From an uncultured Lachnospiraceae bacterium (GTDB lineage: Bacteria > Bacillota_A > Clostridia > Lachnospirales > Lachnospiraceae): a stretch of DNA of 9,383 nucleotides. The notes under the pieces are model-generated. The model did no database searches. It had not been told where the DNA came from and was given only the letters and a program-made list of their open reading frames with translations. A program made the position numbers and the translations under genes. Location: positions 1-9,383 of the forward strand of contig CAMWMM010000162.1 of the NCBI GenBank assembly GCA_947175285.1. Reading direction: 5' to 3'. Below, piece after piece: positions 1 through 7,460 of this stretch. Within the stretch, counting starts at the first letter, position 1; each line of letters starts with the position of its first letter.

Positions 1-53
1 TGCTTTAGCAGCACATTGAACCTACCGGCTTTAGCCGGTAGTGGTTGAGTTCA
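1..53 (+). mobile_element. Right end of an IS200/IS605-type element (possible TnpB guide-RNA 3' hairpins), partial
   Basis: Two hairpins with the same GC-TTTA-GC style loop lie in tandem. The first is small (TGC/GCA around TTTA, bases 2-10). The second is a perfect 8-bp stem, 22-29 pairing with 34-41, around the loop TTTA, and it can be extended by AAC/GTT pairing across a two-base bulge. Subterminal hairpins of this shape, followed by GGTTGA-like sequence, are typical of the right ends of IS200/IS605 and tnpB-only elements, where they form the 3' part of the guide RNA. If so, the bases just after about 47-55 would be the guide. The transposase or tnpB gene would lie before base 1 and is not visible, so the assignment rests on the hairpin alone. 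A plain terminator is less likely because no T-tract follows. Confidence 0.5.
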
Positions 54-407
54 GGGAATATTTGCCGCATATCGTAACCCATCAGCTCATGCAAATATTT
101 CTTGCACAAAGAGAGAGGCTATTGACCAGATCATGCTTGCAAGTCAATTGATGTATGTGCTAGATGGTTCAAGGAATTGATATGGACAATATCATTAAAA
201 ATTAAATGTTTTGCTATAAAGAAGCGAATGTGTAAACGATAAATAGTGACATATAAGTTTTGTGAAAATCATACTGGCATATATAAAGTATGTATATACC
301 ATATGGGTATGGTTGAACATGGATGAGAATAGCATGAATCATATATATTGCTAATGATAATGTGATAGGTTTTTATCAATGGAAGGCTGGTTCTGTTAAA
401 TATTGTT
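54..407. other. Gene-free, AT-rich stretch
   Basis: I see no intact reading frame with a ribosome binding site, no RNA gene and no clear repeat. All forward frames are interrupted by frequent stops. Part of the segment from about 360 onward may be more of the decayed Rpn-like gene that is recognisable from 408, but the translation there matches nothing I know. The minus-strand open frame across this stretch is rich in Ser, Ile and Leu and runs into the transposase end, so it is not credible as a gene. Confidence 0.5.
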
Positions 408-703
408 ATGATTGGATTGTTCAATGAACTTCCAGAACATGATGAGGAATGTGAATTACATCGTCTGATTGGGGTTTTGTTGTCAAAAGAACTAGAGAAG
501 TAAACATCACATGTAATCTGAGTCAGGGAATTGAGGATAAGGACATTGCGATTGGTTAGGCTAAAACAGTAACAAGAATTATTATCAGAATGCATAATAA
601 TGGTTTTATGGCAGAGTAGATAGTAGTAGCTACTGATAAGGATGTAAAAGCAAATTTGAAGGGAAAGAGCCAATATTCGCATAGTGAAGAGGCACAGCAA
701 TAA
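408..703 (+). pseudogene. Decayed C-terminal remnant of an Rpn/PD-(D/E)XK nuclease family transposase
   Basis: The reading frame from ATG 408 gives MIGLFNELPEHDEECELHRL and continues IGVLLSKE before a stop at 501. The next frame, picked up near 494-497, reads EVNITCNLSQGIEDKDIAIG, then a TAG (557-559), a helical stretch with MHNNGF, a second TAG (617-619), and ATDKDVKANLKGK before TAA at 701-703. The block 'CNLSQG', the following Gly/Ala/Ile-rich helix and the final short helix-turn-helix-like tail resemble C-termini of Rpn-type recombination-promoting nucleases/putative transposases, common in multiple decayed copies in Lachnospiraceae. The catalytic N-terminal nuclease part is not recognisable. 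There is one frameshift, probably with lost residues near 490-500, and two in-frame stops, so it cannot make a working protein. The family call comes from memory of typical C-termini. Confidence 0.6.
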
Positions 704-742
704 ACTATTATGTATCAATGAGAGAGACATTTTAAGGGATAA

Positions 743-772
743 GGAACTGTAAATAAATAATCTATACAACTT
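743..772 (+). repeat. Terminal inverted repeat, left end of the ISAzo13-family element (transposase 3' end)
   Basis: This begins GGAACTGTAAA and ends TATACAACTT, matching the reverse complement of 2044-2073 at about 25 of 30 positions. The stop codon and last three codons of the transposase (complement of 762-772) fall inside it, so coding and end sequence overlap. It is preceded by the TAA target duplication at 740-742. Confidence 0.88.
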
Positions 773-1994
773 CCCTGCATTCCTTAGCATTGATTACATA
801 ATTCCTTTTTCCAAGATCATTTAGATATTGGATTGGCAGGCTTTTAAATTCTTTGTCAGAAACTTTTTTCCCAAGCTCATATTTATTATAATCGGGAATG
901 CACATCACTTTTAATCCTGTTGTGGTGGTGGTTGACCCAATCAGTTTAATTACTGTTTCAATGTCGATTAAGGGCTGTCCCTGCCAGCTCTTTGATATGT
1001 AACTGAATAGCCTGTGCTCCACTTTGTTCCATTTGGATGCACCTGCTGGGAAATGGGATACATGCACTTCTAGGCCTGTGATCCGCGAAAATTCTGTAAG
1101 CTGCTGTTTCCAGAGCCTTCCATTGACGCTGTTGCTCCCGCCACTGTCACATGTTATGAATATTTTTGTGGCATCAGGGTATGTATGCTTTCCGACGATC
1201 TCCCACCATCTCATAATGCTTTCAACAGAAAATTCCGCAGTGTCATGATCTGTCCCCAGGTTTATAAATCCGGTGTTTTCATTCAGCACATAAATGCCAT
1301 ATGGGGCGACTTTTCCAAGCTCCGGAATAGGGAAGTCATGGTCCAGGACATGCCGCGGATCCTTGGATTTTCTGTATTCGGATCCCTGATTCTTAAAGTT
1401 TCCTATGTTCTCCTTCTTCTTTGTGTCGACTGATATGACTGGCTGGCCTGCATTGATGAATTCCTCAGCCTTGGAATTGATATATCGGAACTGTTCATCC
1501 CTGTCAGGGGCCGGGGAGCCCACCTGCTCCATCTTTTTATTTGCCTGGCGGCTGTAGCCCAGCTTTTTTAGCACTTTTTTGACAGTGCTGTGGCTTGCCT
1601 TCAGGTAGTATCTTTCTTCCAGGATCCTGCTGATCTTACGCAGGCTGAGGGGCGTCCACTTCAGCACTGTCATGGGGGATCCATAAGTTGCCCCGCTTAC
1701 AGTTTCTTCTATAGCCCTGGCCAGCTCTCCATTCAGGTCTGTATGGTCTGCCCGTCCGCCGCCTACAGCCCTCTGACGGCAGTGTTGTTCAAACTGATCG
1801 TTGTCCAGTTCATGCATTGCATGGGTTATTGTAACACGTGACACTCCAGTAATCCTGCTTATGAGTGACACACCACCATAACCCAACAGATTTGCCTCGC
1901 TTGCAAGATACTGCCTCTTTTGTTTCTCACACATGGAGCTTGCGATTTTAATAATCTGTTCCTGTCTTTCCTTGCTGATAGTCAATGCATACAT
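762..1994 (-). CDS. ISAzo13-family DDE transposase
   Basis: This 410-residue protein catalyses cut-and-paste type movement of the surrounding IS. The N-terminus has a helix-turn-helix around residues 38-62 (LGYGGVSLISRITGVSRVTI), then a Gly-rich linker GGGR near 78-81 and a second helical DNA-binding segment at 112-148 (KWTPLSLRKISRIL, HSTVKKVLKKLGYS). The RNase H-like catalytic core carries the DDE triad: D190 in VISVDTKKKE, D283 in ITCDSGGSN, and E326 in KWNKVEHRLF. Other family hallmarks are DHDTAEF (249-255), PAGASKWNK (316-324) and a Thr run (355-359). The length and order agree with intact family members. The start ATG has GAGG eight bases upstream on the minus strand, and a strong promoter lies in the right end. 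The C-terminus is encoded within the left inverted repeat. No frameshift or missing catalytic residue is seen. Confidence 0.96.
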   Translation of the reverse strand: MYALTISKERQEQIIKIASSMCEKQKRQYLASEANLLGYGGVSLISRITGVSRVTITHAMHELDNDQFEQHCRQRAVGGGRADHTDLNGELARAIEETVSGATYGSPMTVLKWTPLSLRKISRILEERYYLKASHSTVKKVLKKLGYSRQANKKMEQVGSPAPDRDEQFRYINSKAEEFINAGQPVISVDTKKKENIGNFKNQGSEYRKSKDPRHVLDHDFPIPELGKVAPYGIYVLNENTGFINLGTDHDTAEFSVESIMRWWEIVGKHTYPDATKIFITCDSGGSNSVNGRLWKQQLTEFSRITGLEVHVSHFPAGASKWNKVEHRLFSYISKSWQGQPLIDIETVIKLIGSTTTTTGLKVMCIPDYNKYELGKKVSDKEFKSLPIQYLNDLGKRNYVINAKECREVV

Positions 1995-2030
1995 ATAATG
2001 TTCCTCATTTCATAAGTGTTTCGTAAGAAC

Positions 2031-2059
2031 AGTATACATCATAAAGTTGTATATGTTAA
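2031..2059 (-). promoter_or_regulatory. Promoter of the transposase, partly inside the right inverted repeat
   Basis: Read on the minus strand, TTAACA (complement of 2054-2059) is followed after exactly 17 bases by TATACT (complement of 2031-2036). Each matches the sigma-70/sigma-A consensus at five of six positions. The -35 box lies in the terminal inverted repeat, so transposase binding there could repress its own expression (inference). Transcription would start about 30 bases before the transposase ATG. Confidence 0.65.
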
Positions 2060-2073
2060 TATTTTACAGTTCC
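2044..2073 (-). repeat. Terminal inverted repeat, right end of the ISAzo13-family element (transposase 5' side)
   Basis: The reverse complement starts GGAACTGTAAA and has TATACAACTT at the same offset (position 21) as the left end, with a divergent 9-base middle. The TAA target duplication follows at 2074-2076. Confidence 0.88.
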
Positions 2074-2096
2074 TAAGGGAAATTAGGTCAAATAGC

Positions 2097-2130
2097 ACCT
2101 CCAAGTCAAAAGGATTTGGAGGTTTTGTTG
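2097..2130 (+). terminator. Rho-independent terminator (probably of the broken Rpn-like gene)
   Basis: An 11-bp stem is formed by 2097-2107 (ACCTCCAAGTC) with 2113-2123 (GATTTGGAGGT). It contains one G-T wobble and a 5-base A-rich loop, and is followed by TTTTGTTG. Without the IS this hairpin would lie about 60 bases after the stop of the Rpn-like remnant, which suggests it originally ended that transcript. It also shields the next gene from read-through. Its sequence is very like the terminator at 7151-7182. Confidence 0.75.
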
Positions 2131-2152
2131 TGAAAAATATATTTTCAATTTA

Positions 2153-2181
2153 GTGTCGGAAAAGGTAATTTATAGTATAAT
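2153..2181 (+). promoter_or_regulatory. Candidate promoter of the STAND nuclease gene
   Basis: A perfect -10 box TATAAT is at 2176-2181. The hexamer 17 bases upstream (2153-2158, GTGTCG) is a poor -35 with three of six matches. A second TATAAT at 2244-2249 has no recognisable -35. A transcript from the second box would begin only about ten bases before the ATG at 2265, which favours the later ATG at 2289 as the real start. Such boxes arise easily by chance in AT-rich DNA, so this is tentative. Confidence 0.4.
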
Positions 2182-2288
2182 ATTTTTGGAAGCTGAGATA
2201 ACGGATTTGTAAATTTCTTTATTTATGCATTAGTAGTGCCTTGTATAATATGAACTAATTATATATGGATAAAACACGGAGGAACAAT

Positions 2289-5200
2289 ATGCCATTTGAA
2301 TTGGGTGGAAGAGCTGATAAACAAGGGAATACATATGAACAAAATTGTGCTATTTACGAGATGCTCAAGATTCTTGATGAAGTTAATTATAGTGTTGTCG
2401 TTGAGGCATTAGGTGATGATGAAAAAGGAACAGATATCCTTGTTACGACGATGAAGGGCGAAAAAGAACATCAGCAGTGCAAAGCCAGAAATGCAAGTAA
2501 AGAGTATTGGGATATTTCTGACTTAAGGACAAAAGGAATATTTAAGACATGGAATTTTCAGTTAGATAGAGGTAATGAGAGACAAGTAGCATTAGTTAGT
2601 CCAATGGCATGTTCCTTTTTGGTAGATCTTCATAGTCGAGCGGTAAAAACAAATGGTAAAGCGGAGGATTTCTATTATGTTCAAATCATGAAAAGCAGCA
2701 AAGAATTTCAAAAATTTTATAAAGATTTTTGCGTAGATATGAGGTTAAATGTCTTTGAAGAGAATGGCATTGTGGAAAGGGATATATTAAAAAGCATAGA
2801 TTATTTGAGAAGAATATATTATAGACAAATTTCGGAGGTAGAAATTCAGGAACGCATTGACCAGAGTATTCACTTTTTGTTTAGAAATGAAAAAAATATC
2901 GTATACAATGCGATGCTTTCTTTTGTTTGTATGGAAGATATATTGGGAATAGAAATTACACAACCTATTTTAATGAATTATTTCGGAAAACAGGGAATTG
3001 AAATGCGTTTGCGTGATGGGGATAACCGGATTCTTCCAAGACTTATTGAAATAAATCAGGAGTATAGAGATTCTTTTAAACCGTTAAAAGAAGGTCTGAT
3101 TCATAGAAAAGAGTTTGATGACTGCATTAATGCGATAAAATCTGAAAAGTCATTTATCATTTCTGGTCGAGCAGGATATGGGAAGAGCGGATGCACAGAA
3201 GCAATTATAGATTATTGTGAAGAAGAGAGTATTCCTCATATTGCTATAAAACTTGACAGGAGGGTGCCACATAGTAATTGTGAGGTATGGGGCAAGGAAC
3301 TAGGATTATCAGGTTCCATAGTTCATGCCATACATTGCATTTCTAAGAATGAAAAGGCGGTTATTGTATTAGATCAGCTGGATGCGTTGAGATGGACACA
3401 GGCAAATTCGAGTGAGGCTCTTTGGGTATGTATGGAATTAATTAGGCAAGTTCGATATTTTAACCGTGATAGAGAACATAAGATTATAATTGTGTTTGTC
3501 TGCAGGGCTTATGATCTTGAAAATGATAATAACATTAAATTTCTGTTTGAAAAGAAAGGTGATACAGCAGAAAATGATTGGATAGATTTTCGTATACACA
3601 ATTTTGGTGAAGATGTTGTAAAAAAGATTGTTGGGGAAGGATATAGTCAATTGTCCTTAAAGTTGAAAAAATTACTACAAATACCAAGTAATCTTTATAT
3701 ATGGCAGCATTTAGACAAGGAAGAATCCTATAGTGATTGTATTACTACCAGCCATTTGATTGAAAAATGGTATCAACAGATACGCAAAAAAAGTGTAACT
3801 GATGGTGTATCGGAAAAAACAGTTATGGAAACTGAAAGTTGCATTGTCGATACATTAGACAGATTAGGACGATTGTATGCACCAAGGCAGACTTTAAGAG
3901 TCGAAACTGCTGGGCTGGAGTATTTAATATCATGTGAGATGATACTTGTTCAAAAGGATAAAGTTGGTTTTGTACACCAGTCTATTTTGGATTATTTTAT
4001 GTCAAAACGAATGACAGAAAAGTATTATAAGGGTCAAGGCATAGAAGCGATTATTGGTGATAAAATCAAGCAGACACCGGGAAGACGATATCAGGTGCAG
4101 ATGTTTCTACAAAGTATTTTAGATTATGATACTGAGGATTTTATTACAGCAGGAAAGAAAATGCTGGTTTCAGATGGTGTTCGATATTATGTGAAATATA
4201 TTTTTTATGAGATACTAAGCCAGATAACAGATCCAGATGACAACATTATCCAATTTATCGTAGATGAATGTGAAAATGAGTTATATGGAGATTATCTTTT
4301 GAATAATGTTATTTTTGCAAGAGAGCAGTATGTGTCTATTTTGAGGAGGGAAGGGATATTAGAAAAATGGTTTGAGGATCAGTCAAAGAAAGATGTTGTT
4401 TTTATGCTGATGCAAAGTATCAGTTCCAATTTGGATATTGATGACGTCGCATTTATCAGAGAACGTATCTTCAAAAATAAAGAAGACGACAGTAAATTTG
4501 TAAGGTGTTTTGGTAATAATATTGCCCAGGAACGGGATGAAATTTTTGAATTAAGAAAGATGCTTTATAACCATTATCCTGATTTTTCAGAGGATTTATA
4601 TTTGGATTTGAAGACTATGATAAGCCAATGTGAAATAAGGACAATTTGGCTTATTGCATTTTGGCTGGATAATCAGATGCGAAGTAAGGATAATCAGATA
4701 TTTCGTTATCAAACAGATTTGATTATATCAGATAATTCTTTAGTGATATCTAATGGAGAAATGGTGCTTGATGCATTGCTCCCATGCATTCCTATGGATA
4801 ATTCATGGAAAGTGATATATAGCGAATGGTCAGCAAGGTTTCGACATTTGTGTGGCATTGAAAGATGTTGTGTAGAATTAGTGAAGAAGGCCAATGTAAC
4901 GATCATCGCTAAATCACCAGAAGTTTTTTGGAAGCGTTATGAGCCATATATGGGAAAAGGATATCATGTATTTAATGAAATAATTTTAAGTGGCATGGAA
5001 TACCTGCCTGAAAACTTTAGTAATGAGATTATAAGTTATATAAGCTGTGACTTAGATAATAATATCTTTGATAATACAAGTGGGACAGAAGATAAGCTAG
5101 AATTGGTTAAAAAAGTTATAAATGCTCATGGAAACAAATGTAATCAAGATATATTCCGGAATTTGGAAATAAATATTTGTAAGTATATATCACCGAGAGC

Positions 5201-6854
5201 AGTTGAATGGTATAAGCAAAGAATTGAGCAAAATAGGCGTAGAGAGGATGAACCTGTATATTGGAGCTTTTGGGGAGACCTGCAATGGGAACTGTTGAAT
5301 TGTCTGCCTAAGGAAAGATTGAACAAAGAAACGGAAAATCTTGTACAAGTGTTAAACCGACGTTTTGCGAAGTTTCATTCCTGCTATTATAGAGAAAGTT
5401 CTCAGATGGGAACTGTTCAGTCTCCAATTTCTGGGAAAAATGTAGGAACAAGGCAGTGGCTTCGAATATTAACAAATAATAAGCTACTGGAGAAAAGACA
5501 TTCTGAGTGGAATAAAGAAAAAGGTTGTTTTGTTGAAAGTTCATATTCTATGTATGTCAGTAATTTTAATAATGTTGTTAGGCGTGAACCAGAAAAAATG
5601 ATCAATCTTGTGCTGAAATATAGAGGTAGTATATTGCCAGCTTTTATTGATTCTTTGTTTGCTGGTGTGGCTTTTTCGGAAAATATAAGTAAGGTTCCTG
5701 TAGAAGTTATAGAGAGGATGTTTCAGGAATTCCCATGTGATATGATAACTGAGCGAGCATCCTATTTCTGCATAATAATAGAAAATTTAGAAAATGTTGG
5801 TTGGTCAGTGGAGGTGATAAGGCAGTTAAAAGAAATTGCACTAAATCATAAGAACCCAGAACTAGAAGCAGTGAAGAAGTCAAAGAAAGTGGTACAAGGT
5901 TGTAAAACCCTTCACGAATATGCTTTAAATTGTACAAGAGGACATGCCATAAGTGCAATAGGTACTTTGCTATGGAAAGATACAAAAATATTCGAACAGT
6001 TTAAAGATATTATCGAAAAACTGATAAGGGACGAGAATCCTATAATTCGTTTTGCATCACTAAATGCTTTGTGGACTTCTTATAATATTGATAGATCGTG
6101 GGCGGAAGAAAGGATTATGTTCTTATATGAATCGGATATCAGAATGGCAGGCTATCATGATTCAAAAAACATGTTTTTCAGGCTATATCCTAGGTATGGT
6201 AAAAGAGTACTTAAAATAGCACAGCAATGTATGGTGTCTACTGATAAAGACTTGATTGTGCTAGGAAGCCATGCAGTTTGTGAATTTTTTATAAGGCATC
6301 ATGAGTTTGGAGAAATAATATTTGATGTCAGGACAAAAAGCAATGAACAGATAGGAGCAATATTACATAGGGCAGTTATGTATTTGAAAGTTTACGCTTA
6401 TCGAGAACTGGCAAAAGATATCATTTTAGAATATAAAGATTCTCATATTGATGAGGGGTGTCCGTTATCCTTAATTTTTGATTATAAATACATTGATGCG
6501 AGACGTGATAAGGAATTTTTACAAGAACTGATGAAGTCAAAAGCGGGGCAAAGAACCACATATGCATTTACACACTTCTTGGAGGAAAATGCAGTTTCTG
6601 TTGTGGATTATGCAGATATTATTATTGTTCTATGTGAAAATGTACTACAGATGGAAAATGACAAGTTGAAAAAACAGTGGGGGATTGAAAATGAAATATC
6701 GAAGTTGATTATGGTTTTATATGATGAAGTAGCTAACTCTGAAAGGAAAACAGATAAGCAAATTGCTGCAAAATGTTTGGACTTATGGGATATTATGTTT
6801 GAAAAGCAGTTGGGATCTGTGAGGGAAATAAGCTATAAGCTGATGGAAAGATGA
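2289..6854 (+). CDS. Avs-like STAND NTPase with N-terminal Cap4/DUF4297-like nuclease domain; probable anti-phage protein
   Basis: 1521 residues from ATG 2289, chosen because GGAGG stands six bases upstream; the in-frame ATG at 2265 adds eight residues but has no ribosome binding site. Residues 1-150 resemble a PD-(D/E)XK nuclease of Cap4/DUF4297 type: an opening LGGRADKQGNTYE, then E39, D49 in GTDILV and QCK (63-65, K65 catalytic). Residues about 265-480 form a STAND/NACHT-like ATPase: Walker A GRAGYGKS (293-300), Walker B VIVLDQLDAL (D362, D365) and a sensor-like arginine at 406 in VFVCR. A winged-helix-like segment ends with FVHQSILDYF (561-570), typical of STAND proteins. The last 900 residues are predicted helical, HEAT-like near 1248-1360 (NPIIRFASLNALW), as expected for a target sensor. 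Known Avs proteins recognise phage proteins, oligomerise and cut DNA; that role here is inferred. No signal peptide or membrane segment is seen. It is not clearly one of Avs1-4. Confidence 0.8.
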   Translation: MPFELGGRADKQGNTYEQNCAIYEMLKILDEVNYSVVVEALGDDEKGTDILVTTMKGEKEHQQCKARNASKEYWDISDLRTKGIFKTWNFQLDRGNERQVALVSPMACSFLVDLHSRAVKTNGKAEDFYYVQIMKSSKEFQKFYKDFCVDMRLNVFEENGIVERDILKSIDYLRRIYYRQISEVEIQERIDQSIHFLFRNEKNIVYNAMLSFVCMEDILGIEITQPILMNYFGKQGIEMRLRDGDNRILPRLIEINQEYRDSFKPLKEGLIHRKEFDDCINAIKSEKSFIISGRAGYGKSGCTEAIIDYCEEESIPHIAIKLDRRVPHSNCEVWGKELGLSGSIVHAIHCISKNEKAVIVLDQLDALRWTQANSSEALWVCMELIRQVRYFNRDREHKIIIVFVCRAYDLENDNNIKFLFEKKGDTAENDWIDFRIHNFGEDVVKKIVGEGYSQLSLKLKKLLQIPSNLYIWQHLDKEESYSDCITTSHLIEKWYQQIRKKSVTDGVSEKTVMETESCIVDTLDRLGRLYAPRQTLRVETAGLEYLISCEMILVQKDKVGFVHQSILDYFMSKRMTEKYYKGQGIEAIIGDKIKQTPGRRYQVQMFLQSILDYDTEDFITAGKKMLVSDGVRYYVKYIFYEILSQITDPDDNIIQFIVDECENELYGDYLLNNVIFAREQYVSILRREGILEKWFEDQSKKDVVFMLMQSISSNLDIDDVAFIRERIFKNKEDDSKFVRCFGNNIAQERDEIFELRKMLYNHYPDFSEDLYLDLKTMISQCEIRTIWLIAFWLDNQMRSKDNQIFRYQTDLIISDNSLVISNGEMVLDALLPCIPMDNSWKVIYSEWSARFRHLCGIERCCVELVKKANVTIIAKSPEVFWKRYEPYMGKGYHVFNEIILSGMEYLPENFSNEIISYISCDLDNNIFDNTSGTEDKLELVKKVINAHGNKCNQDIFRNLEINICKYISPRAVEWYKQRIEQNRRREDEPVYWSFWGDLQWELLNCLPKERLNKETENLVQVLNRRFAKFHSCYYRESSQMGTVQSPISGKNVGTRQWLRILTNNKLLEKRHSEWNKEKGCFVESSYSMYVSNFNNVVRREPEKMINLVLKYRGSILPAFIDSLFAGVAFSENISKVPVEVIERMFQEFPCDMITERASYFCIIIENLENVGWSVEVIRQLKEIALNHKNPELEAVKKSKKVVQGCKTLHEYALNCTRGHAISAIGTLLWKDTKIFEQFKDIIEKLIRDENPIIRFASLNALWTSYNIDRSWAEERIMFLYESDIRMAGYHDSKNMFFRLYPRYGKRVLKIAQQCMVSTDKDLIVLGSHAVCEFFIRHHEFGEIIFDVRTKSNEQIGAILHRAVMYLKVYAYRELAKDIILEYKDSHIDEGCPLSLIFDYKYIDARRDKEFLQELMKSKAGQRTTYAFTHFLEENAVSVVDYADIIIVLCENVLQMENDKLKKQWGIENEISKLIMVLYDEVANSERKTDKQIAAKCLDLWDIMFEKQLGSVREISYKLMER

Positions 6855-6947
6855 AAACGGATGTGTATGTTTAGTCCTCTAAATGTTAAAGAGTTGTTAG
6901 GTGTGCGAAGAATTGAAATTTGAAGAGACTAAGGAAGGGTGAATGAT

Positions 6948-7136
6948 ATGATAGTAGTAGAGAGGAAGCAAAAAAATATTATGGATAAATTCGACAGATT
7001 TGGCGAAAAAACGCCGGATAGAAGATTAACAGCAACCTTTAACGGTAAAATGTATCGTCAGAGAGAAGCGATACTGCTGTCTAAATAACGTGGAAAACCG
7101 TTGTCACAGGAAGAAATGAAAGAATTTGAAGTATAA
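6948..7136 (+). pseudogene. Small unrecognised gene interrupted by one stop codon
   Basis: ATG 6948, with AAGGAAGGG several bases upstream, opens a 46-codon frame that also has an ATG at 6981. It reads MDKFDRFGEKTPDRRLTATF and then NGKMYRQREAILLSK, and stops at TAA 7086-7088. The same frame continues coherently as RGKPLSQEEMKEFEV to a second TAA at 7134-7136, with a strong terminator right after it. This looks like a protein of about 63 residues broken by a single change, for example TTA to TAA. The product would be small, charged and soluble. I do not recognise the family. It starts 94 bases after the STAND gene in the same direction and could share its transcript. Alternatively, the first 46 codons are a complete short protein. 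Confidence 0.45.
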
Positions 7137-7150
7137 TGGTTGGAAAAAGG

Positions 7151-7182
7151 CCTCCAAATCAAGAAAGATTTGGGGGATTTTT
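7151..7182 (+). terminator. Rho-independent terminator after the STAND gene and small frame
   Basis: A 10-bp stem is formed by 7151-7160 (CCTCCAAATC) with 7167-7176 (GATTTGGGGG). It has one T-G wobble and the 6-base loop AAGAAA, and is followed by ATTTTT. It separates the STAND transcription unit from the HD-Hsp90-like gene. The stem is nearly identical to that of the terminator at 2097. Confidence 0.85.
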
Positions 7183-7208
7183 CTTCCCATTTTGCTTTTA
7201 GAAAAATC

Positions 7209-7237
7209 TATTCGAAAGTGGAAAACTATGGTACAAT
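7209..7237 (+). promoter_or_regulatory. Extended -10 promoter of the HD-Hsp90-like gene
   Basis: TACAAT at 7232-7237 is preceded by TG and one base (7229-7231), an extended -10 element. The -35 region is weak, with TATTCG at 17-base spacing. It follows the terminator by about 50 bases, which fits the start of a new transcription unit. Confidence 0.5.
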
Positions 7238-7243
7238 AGGTGT

Positions 7244-7460
7244 GTATCATTGCAAAGCTTAGTTTTCTAATAAAGACAAATCCAATCAAGATCCTGTCTA
7301 AAAATGTAATTGTTATCTTTATTTGCAGATATATCAAGATACAAAATGCCATTTTTATAGACTACAGCAGGAGACATAGTTTGAAGGATAGAAGCTGCTA
7401 TGGTTTATCAAATTTTATTGATATGGAATTATTTATACGAATAGAAAGTAGGAGAAGGCT
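7244..7460 (+). other. Long untranslated leader of the HD-Hsp90-like gene
   Basis: About 217 bases lie between the likely transcription start and the ATG. The stretch is AT-rich and has no recognisable riboswitch or T-box. A forward open frame from GTG 7240 through to 7467 has no ribosome binding site and overlaps the start of the next gene, so I do not take it as coding. A closer promoter that I cannot distinguish in the AT-rich sequence would shorten this leader. Confidence 0.35.

Larger units (their letters stand above)
743..2073 (-). mobile_element. Complete ISAzo13-family insertion sequence, 1331 bp
   Basis: The element carries one transposase gene on the minus strand and is bounded by imperfect terminal inverted repeats of 30 bp (743-772 and 2044-2073). 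The outer 11 bases GGAACTGTAAA and inner 10 bases TATACAACTT are identical in both repeats, and about 25 of 30 match overall. TAA occurs directly outside both ends (740-742 and 2074-2076) and is read as a 3-bp target duplication. Ends starting with G and short duplications fit what is known of ISAzo13-family elements. The gene is uninterrupted, the ends match and the duplication is intact, which suggests a fairly recent and possibly still active insertion. The IS is visibly richer in GC than the flanking DNA, which fits arrival from elsewhere. Confidence 0.92.

Noticed and set aside
269..790. 173-codon open frame on the minus strand
   Set aside because: Low-complexity Ser/Ile/Leu-rich translation, no ribosome binding site, runs across the IS left end into the transposase, and lies opposite the recognisable Rpn-like remnant.
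1024..1841. Three plus-strand open frames of 74-83 codons inside the IS
   Set aside because: They lie fully opposite the well-supported transposase and show no ribosome binding sites or recognisable motifs.
2265..2288. Upstream ATG giving eight more residues to the STAND nuclease
   Set aside because: It has no Shine-Dalgarno sequence, while ATG 2289 has GGAGG at six bases and begins directly at the conserved-looking LGGRADK segment. It remains possible as an alternative start.
3438..5985. Several minus-strand open frames of 60-92 codons within the STAND gene
   Set aside because: Shadows of the long plus-strand gene, with compositions typical of antisense AT-rich coding sequence.
6861..6920. 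About 20-codon frame after the STAND gene (MCMFSPLNV...)
   Set aside because: Too short, no ribosome binding site, and no continuation.
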